Below, piece by piece: positions 1 through 5,977 of a stretch of DNA of 6,864 bases (the first letter of the stretch is position 1; each line of letters starts with the position of its first letter). The position numbers and the translations under genes were made by a program. The stretch covers positions 1 through 6,864 of the forward strand of contig JAPPPC010000076.1 in NCBI GenBank assembly GCA_028817685.1, read 5' to 3'. The notes under the pieces are model-generated. The model was not told where the DNA came from. It saw only the letters and a list, made by a program, of their open reading frames with translations, and searched no databases. Origin of the DNA: Rhodospirillaceae bacterium (GTDB lineage Bacteria; Pseudomonadota; Alphaproteobacteria; UBA8366; GCA-2717185).

Positions 1-16
1 AGATCACGTTCTTCAT
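1..16 (-). CDS. 5' end of a leftward gene, cut by the window edge
   Basis: On the minus strand an ATG at 16-14 follows a perfect GGAGG ribosome binding site (26-22) with a five-base gap. The first codons read M-K-N-V-I before the window ends. Nothing can be said about the product from five residues. The gene would be divergent from the GMC oxidoreductase and share the 17-352 control region with it, so it could be a regulator or a partner gene; that is inference only. The strength of the ribosome binding site is the sole support. Confidence 0.45.
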
Positions 17-36
17 GTAGACCTCCACATTATTAG

Positions 37-73
37 TGTTCAATAGATAATGAACATGTAAGCGGTCTGTTCA
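37..73. promoter_or_regulatory. Candidate operator: three TGTTCA-type half-sites
   Basis: TGTTCA at 37-42 is mirrored by TGAACA at 51-56 (spacer eight). Eight of the ten base pairs across the 20-base element are symmetric. A further TGTTCA at 68-73 forms a second inverted pair with 51-56 (spacer eleven). The repeats sit 21 to 57 bases upstream of the leftward start codon at 16, where a repressor would overlap that gene's promoter, and in the region shared with the divergent GMC gene. A dimeric transcription factor site is the natural reading. The regulator family cannot be told from the bases alone. Confidence 0.4.
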
Positions 74-323
74 GCGCCAAAAAGCACCCCGCGCGGCTTG
101 CACGGCATCGTGAAGGGCCGTGTACAAGGGACCCCTTCTCAGCCACACACAGTCAAGACTTTCGGGTCCGCCCGTTTGCTGTCTGAGAGGCTCGCCGCGC
201 CTGCCGGAAACGGGTCTGCGTCAAACGTCGTTCGCGCGACGGCGGATGTCGCTGCTAAGCTTCCGGCCATCATCGATTGGCTGCGGTTATGCGGGTAGCG
301 CGCCCTGACGGGCCCCGCGGGCG

Positions 324-344
324 AAAGGAGCGACGAGGGCTATG
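324..344 (+). promoter_or_regulatory. Ribosome binding site with out-of-frame ATG
   Basis: AAAGGAG (324-330) lies eleven bases before an ATG at 342-344, the only good initiation signal near the GMC gene. That ATG is in a different frame from the GMC protein and would make only an 18-residue peptide ending at the TGA at 396-398. One extra G after 344 would turn the start into ATG-GAG-TAC and join it to the GMC frame as M-E-Y-I-V-V-G, a normal start for this family. The site therefore probably marks where the gene begins or once began. Confidence 0.5.
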
Positions 345-352
345 AGTACATC

Positions 353-1942
353 GTGGTGGGCTCCGGCTCCGGCGGCGGCGCCGCCGCAGGCCGGCTGAGC
401 GAGAGCGGCAAACACACGGTGCTGTGCCTGGAAGCCGGCACGAAGGGTGCGAAATATATCTGGACGCGGCCGCCGGCGGGGGCGGCCAATCTGGTCGACA
501 ATCCGGCGGCGAACTGGCGCTACCAGTCGGAACCGCACGAAGGGCACGGCAACCGGCAGATCTACATCCCGCGCGGCAAGATCCTCGGCGGGTCGAGCGC
601 GATCAACGGCGTGATCTATAACCGCGGCCAGCGGCTCGATTACGACACCTGGGCGCAGATGGGATGCCGCGGCTGGAGCTATGACGATGTCCTGCCGATC
701 CTGAAAAAGATGGAAAACACCGATATCGGCGACGACGAATTCCGTGGCCGGTGCGGACCGATACCGGTGAACGAGGCGTCGAAGATTTCGCCCTTCTACG
801 ACCTGTTTATCGGCGCGGCCAATGCGGTCGGCATTCCCTACAATTCGGATTACAGCGGCGCCACGCAGGAAGGTGTCGCGATGGCGCAGCAGACCGTCAA
901 ACGCGGCCTGCGCCAAAGCACGGCGACCCAATATCTCGAGCCGGCCCGCAAGCGCCCGAACATGACGATCCATTCGGGCGCGGAGGCGAGCGCGCTGCTC
1001 TTCGACGGCAAGCGATGCGTCGGTGTGCGCTATGTCCGGAATGGCAGAACCGAAGAAGCCCGGGCAGCGCGCGAGGTCATCGTATCGTGCGGGACGGCGA
1101 ACTCCCCGAAGCTGTTGGAACTGTCCGGAATCGGCGATCCGGACCGGCTCGCGAAACACGGCATCACGCCGGTGCACGCGCTTGCGGGGGTCGGCGAGGG
1201 CATGCGCGACCATTACGGCGCCATCCTGAAATGGCGTTTCAACCGCCCGGGCATCTCCCTCGCCAAGCGCGGCCGGGGCTGGCGGCTGATGCTGGAAATC
1301 CTGCGCTTCGGCCTGTTCCGCGACGGGTTCATTTCACAGGGGATCGGAACGGTGCGGGTCTTCACCCGGTCGCGCCCCGACCTGGAAAACCCGGACATCA
1401 TGATGGTGGTGGCGCCCTACATGACCGAAATGAAGGAAGGGCGCGGCCGGCGCCTGTCGCCGGTCGAAGGCTTCTTCATGTATTCCCATGTCCAGCGCAC
1501 CGAAAGCACCGGCAGCATCCACATCCGGTCCGCCGACCCGGCCGATCCGCCGGCAATTAATTTCCGCTTCCTGCAGACGCCGAACGCCCGCATGACGTCG
1601 ATCGCCGCGGTGCGCCGGGCCCGCGAAATCGTCGAGTCGCCGCCCCTCGCAGAAACCATCGCCGAAGAACTGCAGCCCGGCCCCGACATCCAAAGCGATG
1701 AAGAGATTTTAAAATTCATTCAGGATACCGGGCAGATCACCCACCACATGGTCGGTACCTGCCGGATGGGGCAGGACGACATGGCGGTGGTCGACGACAG
1801 GCTTCGGGTGCGCGGCATCGAAGGGCTGCGCGTCGCCGACGCCTCGATCATGCCGACCCTGACGTCGGGCAACACCAACATCCCCAGCATCATGATCGGC
1901 GAGAAATGCGCCGCGATGGTTCTGGAGGATGCGGGTGATTGA
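353..1942 (+). CDS. GMC-family FAD-dependent oxidoreductase (choline dehydrogenase-like), 5' end uncertain
   Basis: The product belongs to the glucose-methanol-choline family, FAD enzymes that oxidise alcohol groups in the cytoplasm. Numbering from the GTG at 353 (529 residues): the FAD-binding loop GSGSGGG is at 3-9 and the ribose-binding Glu of LEAG at 27. GMC signature 1 (RGKILGGSSAIN) is at 74-85 and signature 2 (G-T-A-N-S-P...S-G-I-G) at 247-261. The catalytic pair is His465 (in HHMVGTCRMG) and Asn509 (in SGNTNIP), 44 residues apart as in characterised members. The length is normal. The start is a problem: GTG 353 removes the first Rossmann strand, which is encoded just upstream (Y-E-Y-I-V-V from 341), yet the open frame back to the TAG at 296-298 contains no ATG, GTG or TTG before 353. 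Either an unusual start (a CTG lies at 305) or a one-base deletion near 344 explains this. The substrate is unknown. It converges on the dioxygenase gene, with 28 bases between the two stops. Confidence 0.88.
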   Translation: MVGSGSGGGAAAGRLSESGKHTVLCLEAGTKGAKYIWTRPPAGAANLVDNPAANWRYQSEPHEGHGNRQIYIPRGKILGGSSAINGVIYNRGQRLDYDTWAQMGCRGWSYDDVLPILKKMENTDIGDDEFRGRCGPIPVNEASKISPFYDLFIGAANAVGIPYNSDYSGATQEGVAMAQQTVKRGLRQSTATQYLEPARKRPNMTIHSGAEASALLFDGKRCVGVRYVRNGRTEEARAAREVIVSCGTANSPKLLELSGIGDPDRLAKHGITPVHALAGVGEGMRDHYGAILKWRFNRPGISLAKRGRGWRLMLEILRFGLFRDGFISQGIGTVRVFTRSRPDLENPDIMMVVAPYMTEMKEGRGRRLSPVEGFFMYSHVQRTESTGSIHIRSADPADPPAINFRFLQTPNARMTSIAAVRRAREIVESPPLAETIAEELQPGPDIQSDEEILKFIQDTGQITHHMVGTCRMGQDDMAVVDDRLRVRGIEGLRVADASIMPTLTSGNTNIPSIMIGEKCAAMVLEDAGD

Positions 1943-1970
1943 TCCGTAAGAAGGCTACGCGCGAGGGACC

Positions 1971-2807
1971 TTAATCCACATACATCGGCCCGGGTGCCTC
2001 GTGCAGCGCTTCGTAATGGACCAGCGAGGGTTCGTCGGGGAGTGGGCAGGGCGCGGCATCACGCCAGGCCCATTCGCCCCGATCGCAATTCTCCGCGATC
2101 ACATAGCCGTTGAGATAAAACCGCCGATCCGACGCGGTGCTGTTGGCGCCCGACCCGTGCAGCGTATGCCCGCCCCACAGCGCGACATCGCCGGGCGCCA
2201 AGGTCAGCGTCACCGCTTTCGCCGGATCGAGCCCCAGACGTTCGAGATCGCGACCGTCCAGCGAAACATTCATGGTGCGCCGGTTTGGATCGAAGGGGAT
2301 CTCGCCGAGACGATGACTGCCGGGATAGACCGTCATCGCGCCATTCTCCGCCCGGTGCGGATCGATGGCGATGCCGGTCTGAACGTAGGAGGCGGCAAAG
2401 TCACGGTAGGCCTCGCGCGGCCGCCGCGAGCGCGAGTCCTGATGAAACCCGAACTCGGTCATCGCCGCGCCGGGCGGCTTCCAGTGCAGCTGGTTGATGA
2501 TCTGTTTGAGATCGGTCCCGAGCAGCGGCGCCACGATGTCGAGCATCCGCGCGTCGCGGCGGATCCGTTCGAGCGCGGCGTTGAAATAGCTCGGCCACTG
2601 GACCATTCGAACGATGGTGCCCAACGCGGCGTCGTCGGTCACCGCGAAGAAGCTGTTGCGGTCGCGATAGCTGCGGCCATGGGCAAGGCCCTGACGGTAG
2701 AGCAGGTCGAACTGGGCGGCGATGGCCGCGATCTCGTCAGCATCAAATACGCCGGGCACGATGGCGTAACCGTGCTCCCGGTAATGCGCGACCCAGGGTT
2801 CCGTCAT
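1971..2807 (-). CDS. Phytanoyl-CoA dioxygenase (PhyH) family Fe(II)/2-oxoglutarate oxygenase
   Basis: A 278-residue cytoplasmic enzyme of the PhyH family. Members use Fe(II), O2 and 2-oxoglutarate to hydroxylate small organic substrates, releasing succinate and CO2. The metal-binding HxD motif is visible as H122-Q-D124 (in FGFHQDS). The distal iron ligand is H217 (in GGHTLHGSGAN), and R228 eleven residues later suits binding of the 2-oxoglutarate carboxylate, so the active site looks complete. The N-terminus (HYREHGYAIVPGVFDADEI) is typical of the family. I chose the ATG at 2807 because GGAG at 2819-2816 sits eight bases before it; a GTG three codons upstream (2816) overlaps that GGAG and is less likely. 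It is the last gene of the leftward set, 116 bases after the caspase-like gene. The family is broad, so the substrate cannot be named; a role in the same catabolic pathway as its redox neighbours is inference. Confidence 0.9.
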   Translation of the reverse strand: MTEPWVAHYREHGYAIVPGVFDADEIAAIAAQFDLLYRQGLAHGRSYRDRNSFFAVTDDAALGTIVRMVQWPSYFNAALERIRRDARMLDIVAPLLGTDLKQIINQLHWKPPGAAMTEFGFHQDSRSRRPREAYRDFAASYVQTGIAIDPHRAENGAMTVYPGSHRLGEIPFDPNRRTMNVSLDGRDLERLGLDPAKAVTLTLAPGDVALWGGHTLHGSGANSTASDRRFYLNGYVIAENCDRGEWAWRDAAPCPLPDEPSLVHYEALHEAPGPMYVD

Positions 2808-2815
2808 CTTTTCCA

Positions 2816-2819
2816 CTCC
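2816..2819 (-). promoter_or_regulatory. Ribosome binding site deciding the dioxygenase start
   Basis: GGAG on the minus strand lies eight bases before the ATG at 2807. Its last G is also the first base of the alternative GTG start at 2816, so this site can serve only the ATG. Confidence 0.55.
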
Positions 2820-2923
2820 GCCACGCGGCTGCGATCAACCCCGTATCCGTAGCGGAAAATGGTTACCGTTCGGTTCAGAAGCGGGAAAAACGGCGCGGTG
2901 AAAACCTAAAACTGGGCCGCCAC

Positions 2924-4810
2924 CTATTGTTTTCGCACGAACAGAAAATCGCCGCCTTCATGCCCAGCCTTGCGGATATCGGAATATTCGGGCGTTTGAT
3001 CGGCGTTGAGCACGACGTTCTGACGCACGGACTCGAACAGTTTGGTGCCGTCCAGCACACCCTCGTTCCCCCGCAGCGCCTTCAGGAATTGCGCCGCGAA
3101 GACGGAATGATTGCCACCGCCCGAATCGGCCACCGGCTCCAGCCCGCCGGACGCCAGCACGACCCGCGTCCGCTTCTCCGCCATCCGTTCCAGATAGGCG
3201 CGGTTGCGCTGGGGGACCTTGATCGACCGGGTCAGGGTACCGGAATAACAGCTGTCGGCGACGACCATCACATGTTTCGCGAGCAACGCCTGCAGGGCGT
3301 TGGTGAGCGTGGCATTCGAAATCCAGCGCGACCGGCGGTCCGCCTTGGCGTTGACCGGCATCCAGAACCCCGCGCCGGTCTGCTGATCGAGCCAGCCATG
3401 ACCCGCATAGTAGATCAGCAGATTGTCCTCTTCGTCGAGCTCGTCGCGCAGATCGTCCAACGCATCGATGATATCGGCGCGCGACGGGTTCTTCAGCAGC
3501 GTCACCTTGTAGCCGTACAGGTCCTCGAGCGTCTTCGCGACGGTCTCGGCATCGGTGATCGCCGTCTGCAATTTCGGCAGGGAGGCGTAATCATTGATGC
3601 CGATGACGAGCGCATGATAGTTGCCGTAAGCGATATCCGGAACGTCGCGCGTGCGCGTGACGGTGACGGTGTGTTCGGTCTTGTTGCCCTGCGCATCGAA
3701 GGCGGTGATCCGCATCGTGTTGCGGCCCAGCGAGACCGGCGCGTCGGTCGAAAACCGGCCATCGCGCGTTTCGATCCGCCGTCCATTCAATTCGACCCGG
3801 ACCAGGCTGACATTGTCTTTCGCAACGCCTTGAATGGTGATGCGCGCCGCGCGCGTCTCAAGCTGCGCGGCGGCCTGGATGGTGGGCGGTGTCGTATCGC
3901 TGCCGCCCTGCGCCCCTTGCCGCGCGGCCTGTCCCCGCTGCTGCCGCAAACGCTCCAGCTCGAGCTGAATCTGTAGCTGCTTGATCTTCGCTTCCGCCGC
4001 GAGCCTTTCCTGTTCGAGCTGTTGTTGCCGCGCCGTGGCTTCGCGCGTTTCCTGAGCCTTACGCGCCCGCTCTTCCGCGGCGCGTTGCGCCTCCGCTTCC
4101 TGCCTTTGGCGGTCCGCCGCCGCCTGCTGCGCACGTGCTTCGGCCTGTTGCCGTGCCCGCGCTTCGGCTTCTTGCCTTTGGCGCGCTTCCGCCTCCCGCT
4201 GTTGGCGTTCGAGCGCCTGCCGCCGCGCCTCATCTGCCGCCGCCGCTTGGCTGGTATCCTCAGCCGGTTTCGCCGGCGCCTCCCGCGCGGCGGCTTTCTC
4301 ATTAACGGATCCGGCGTTCAGGCGCGCGACCGCGTCAACGGCCCCGTCCATGAGAACGAACTGCGTCTTGCCGAGGCTGGAAAAATTCCCCGCGATCTTG
4401 GCCTCCGCCACATCGACGCGCACGGTAAAGCAGCCCTCGAACATAAAATTTTCGTCATCCGGCGAGGCGACGGCGCTGGACTCGATCGTCACACATTGCT
4501 GGTCGCCCTTCACCTCCCAGGACCCTTGCGCGTCGGCCCCGTTCGTGAACGCTTCCCAGCTGCCGTCCAGGTTAAAGGTAATGACCCAGTCGTCGGTTTC
4601 CGCGCCCGTCCCGTCGGAGGGGAAAGCGGCTTCCTCCAGCCCGCCGAAGAGGCGCTGTATTTCCGGCCCGGTCAGCGTGCGGTAGTTGTCGCCGGCATAT
4701 GCCGGCTGCAGGGACAGCCCACCGGCCGACAGCGCGGCCAGGCAGGCGAGACCCCGGGCCATTCGTCGGCAGGTCGTGAAAATCATGGAGAACGGCGCAA
4801 CGGTGAACAT
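2924..4810 (-). CDS. Secreted caspase-domain (peptidase C14, metacaspase-like) protein with coiled coil and Ig-like domain
   Basis: A 628-residue multidomain protein, numbered from the ATG at 4810. Residues 1-39 form a signal peptide: basic R-R-M-A-R at 15-19, a hydrophobic run at 20-34, and AYA before the likely cut at 39/40. Residues 44-155 form a small domain with W75, W98 and two cysteines (C106, C127) that could form a disulfide in the periplasm; I do not recognise its family. Residues 188-292 are an Ala/Gln/Arg/Glu-rich coiled coil. Residues 308-388 read as an Ig-like beta-sandwich (TPPTI..., DNVSLVRVELNG, LGRNTMRITAFDAQGN). Residues 396-628 are the caspase fold (YHALVIGINDY), with catalytic His471 in YYAGHGW and Cys521 in VADSCYSG. 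Asp519 next to the Cys suggests metacaspase-like preference for Arg/Lys at the cut site (inference). AGGGA at 4823-4819, eight bases upstream, supports this start over the ATG at 4849. Role unknown; envelope proteolysis or signalling is possible. It lies 88 bases after the luciferase-like gene. Confidence 0.88.
   Translation of the reverse strand: MFTVAPFSMIFTTCRRMARGLACLAALSAGGLSLQPAYAGDNYRTLTGPEIQRLFGGLEEAAFPSDGTGAETDDWVITFNLDGSWEAFTNGADAQGSWEVKGDQQCVTIESSAVASPDDENFMFEGCFTVRVDVAEAKIAGNFSSLGKTQFVLMDGAVDAVARLNAGSVNEKAAAREAPAKPAEDTSQAAAADEARRQALERQQREAEARQRQEAEARARQQAEARAQQAAADRQRQEAEAQRAAEERARKAQETREATARQQQLEQERLAAEAKIKQLQIQLELERLRQQRGQAARQGAQGGSDTTPPTIQAAAQLETRAARITIQGVAKDNVSLVRVELNGRRIETRDGRFSTDAPVSLGRNTMRITAFDAQGNKTEHTVTVTRTRDVPDIAYGNYHALVIGINDYASLPKLQTAITDAETVAKTLEDLYGYKVTLLKNPSRADIIDALDDLRDELDEEDNLLIYYAGHGWLDQQTGAGFWMPVNAKADRRSRWISNATLTNALQALLAKHVMVVADSCYSGTLTRSIKVPQRNRAYLERMAEKRTRVVLASGGLEPVADSGGGNHSVFAAQFLKALRGNEGVLDGTKLFESVRQNVVLNADQTPEYSDIRKAGHEGGDFLFVRKQ
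4095..4183 (-). repeat. Imperfect 24-codon internal repeat in the coiled-coil coding region
   Basis: A 17-base segment at 4095-4111 recurs at 4167-4183 with one mismatch, exactly 72 bases (24 codons) apart. At protein level both copies encode R-Q-R-Q-E-A-E-A, at residues 210-217 and 234-241 of the caspase-like protein. The rest of the unit is only loosely similar. It suggests that the coiled coil grew by duplication and then diverged. Confidence 0.4.
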
Positions 4811-4818
4811 GATGCGGG

Positions 4819-4823
4819 TCCCT
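4819..4823 (-). promoter_or_regulatory. Ribosome binding site deciding the caspase-like gene start
   Basis: AGGGA on the minus strand lies eight bases before the ATG at 4810. The alternative ATG codons at 4849, 4786 and 4762 have no comparable purine-rich site, so translation most likely begins at 4810. Confidence 0.45.
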
Positions 4824-4839
4824 GCGTAGTGGGAGCCAA

Positions 4840-4869
4840 ACCCTACCATTTAAACCGTATTTTTGTCAG
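4840..4869 (-). promoter_or_regulatory. Candidate sigma-70-type promoter for the caspase-like gene
   Basis: On the minus strand CTGACA (4869-4864) resembles a -35 box. After an 18-base spacer comes TAGGGT (4845-4840), a poor -10 box that has the TGn extension in front of it. Transcription would start near 4833 and leave a leader of about 23 bases holding the AGGGA site before the ATG at 4810. If real, the caspase-like gene can be expressed apart from the two genes upstream, and a start at the ATG at 4849 would be excluded. The match was found by eye. Confidence 0.3.
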
Positions 4870-4881
4870 CGATCCGATTGA

Positions 4882-4899
4882 ACGGGCCGGGAGACCCGT
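4882..4899 (-). other. Short hairpin at the end of the luciferase-like gene
   Basis: ACGGG (4882-4886) and CCCGT (4895-4899) can pair around an eight-base loop and overlap the stop codon of the luciferase-like gene. No run of T follows on the minus strand, so this is not a standard intrinsic terminator. With a stem of only five it may be chance. Confidence 0.2.
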
Positions 4900-5948
4900 C
4901 ACGTGAAGTGCGGCATCACCTCTTCGGCGAACATATGCATGCAGCGTTGCATCTTGCCGGAGTCGAGGCCGGCCTTGCCGAAATTGCAGCGGATCGAGTT
5001 GATACCCAGCCCGCGCAGCACCTCGATGCGCTCTCCCACCACTTCGGGCGTGCCGACCAGGGGCAGGATGCCGATCTCCTTGGCTTTCTCGCCGCCGACG
5101 ACGCGGTCCTTGTCGCGATGGGTCCAACGTTTGTAGCCGTCCGGGATGGCCCCGGAGGCGCTCTTCGGATTGCCGATACGGTGGAACTCGGCGTTGATCA
5201 CGTCCTCCAGCCCGGCGATATCGTGCTCCGCTTCCTCCATCGTCGGCGCCACATAGACGTCCTGCGCCACGCCGAGATCGATATGCTCGTGCGGGTGGCC
5301 GTAATGCTCCATGCGTTCGTGCCACATCTCCAGCACCTGCGGCACTTGGCCCATGACGGCGGTCGGCCCGCCGACCATGATCGGCATCGCCTTCGACGCC
5401 GCATAATCGACGCTTTCCGGACTGGTGCTGACGGCGATATGCATCGGGATCGGCTTCTGCACCGGTTTCGGCAGCACGTTCAAATCCGCAACATCGATGA
5501 AGTCGCCCTTGAAGGTGAGCGGTTCGTCCTTCCAGCAGCCATAGATGACGTCGACATATTCACGGAAACGGGCGCGGGCTTCGGTGATGTCCGTGTTCAT
5601 GCCATCGAACTCGAGTGCCTGATAGCCGGCGCCGACACCCAGGGTCAGCCTGCCGCCCGACAGGACGTCGACCATCGCCGCCTCTTCCGCCGTCTGGATC
5701 GGATTACGCCAGGGCAGGACGACGATGGCGGTGCCAATCCGCGCGTTCTTGGTCCGCGCCGCGACATTGCCCAACATGGAAAAAATGCCGGAGACCAGCC
5801 CATGCCGGGAAAAATGATGCTCGCCGATCCAGATCTCGTCGATGCCGAGCGTATCGCCCAGCTCGATCTTCGCCATGACGGCCTCGATGCTTTGTTCGGG
5901 CGTCATCGTCTGATGCCAGCGGATGATCTCGAATTGGCCGAATTTCAT
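4899..5948 (-). CDS. LLM-class (luciferase-like) flavin-dependent oxidoreductase
   Basis: A 349-residue cytoplasmic enzyme of the bacterial luciferase-like family. Members form a TIM barrel and use FMN (or F420 in some lineages) to oxygenate or reduce small molecules. The family pattern is clear: MKFGQFEIIRWHQ at the first strand, DEIWIGEHHFS (EHHF at 43-46) at the second, then ARIGTAIVVLPWRNPIQTAEEAAMVDVLSGGRLTLGVGAGY, and GTPEVVGERIEVLRGLGINSI starting near 299. I chose the ATG at 5948 because AGGAG at 5959-5955 sits six bases before it; the frame stays open to 6041, but that extension overlaps the dehydrogenase gene and matches nothing in the family. It follows the dehydrogenase gene by 29 bases, so the two are probably co-transcribed. 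The cofactor cannot be decided from sequence by eye; FMN with a partner reductase is the default guess outside actinobacteria. No reductase gene is in the window. Confidence 0.9.
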   Translation of the reverse strand: MKFGQFEIIRWHQTMTPEQSIEAVMAKIELGDTLGIDEIWIGEHHFSRHGLVSGIFSMLGNVAARTKNARIGTAIVVLPWRNPIQTAEEAAMVDVLSGGRLTLGVGAGYQALEFDGMNTDITEARARFREYVDVIYGCWKDEPLTFKGDFIDVADLNVLPKPVQKPIPMHIAVSTSPESVDYAASKAMPIMVGGPTAVMGQVPQVLEMWHERMEHYGHPHEHIDLGVAQDVYVAPTMEEAEHDIAGLEDVINAEFHRIGNPKSASGAIPDGYKRWTHRDKDRVVGGEKAKEIGILPLVGTPEVVGERIEVLRGLGINSIRCNFGKAGLDSGKMQRCMHMFAEEVMPHFT

Positions 5949-5977
5949 GAAACTCTCCTGCCTGTGTATACGCGCTC

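Larger units (their letters stand above)
17..352. other. Intergenic region between divergent genes, no recognisable gene
   Basis: This stretch separates the leftward gene start at 16 from the GMC oxidoreductase. The first 60 bases are clearly more AT-rich than the rest and hold the inverted repeat described separately. The remainder is GC-rich. One frame is open from a TTG at 98 to a TAG at 296-298, but its translation has no recognisable motif and no convincing ribosome binding site. Small GC-rich inverted repeats occur at 226-241 (CGTCG/CGACG) and 302-322 (GCCC/GGGC twice, overlapping). They are short enough to be chance in such DNA. No convincing sigma-70 promoter was found by eye. Confidence 0.6.

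Noticed and set aside
98..298. Open frame from a TTG, in the same frame as the GMC gene and separated from it only by a TAG
   Set aside because: The translation has no motif, does not resemble a GMC N-terminus and lacks a ribosome binding site. A readthrough fusion is not supported.
302..322. Overlapping GCCC/GGGC hairpins before the GMC ribosome binding site, considered as a riboswitch or attenuator
   Set aside because: Stems of four in very GC-rich DNA are expected by chance, and no known riboswitch core was seen.
287..1213. Long minus-strand open frame of 308 codons
   Set aside because: Arg/Ala/Asp-rich antisense shadow of the GMC gene, typical of GC-rich DNA; no recognisable domain.
1943..1970. 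Possible shared terminator between the converging GMC and dioxygenase genes
   Set aside because: No stable hairpin or T-run could be found in the 28 bases.
2001..2852. Long plus-strand open frame of 283 codons
   Set aside because: Antisense to the dioxygenase gene, whose catalytic residues are all in place; the plus-strand product has no motif.
2808..2923. Possible terminator between the caspase-like and dioxygenase genes (GGCG/CGCC followed by GTTTTT on the minus strand)
   Set aside because: The stem is only four pairs with a very long loop, so I do not call it.
2927..4906. Two long plus-strand open frames (2927-3976 and 4022-4906)
   Set aside because: Antisense shadows of the caspase-like gene; low-complexity composition that mirrors the coiled coil and Ig regions.
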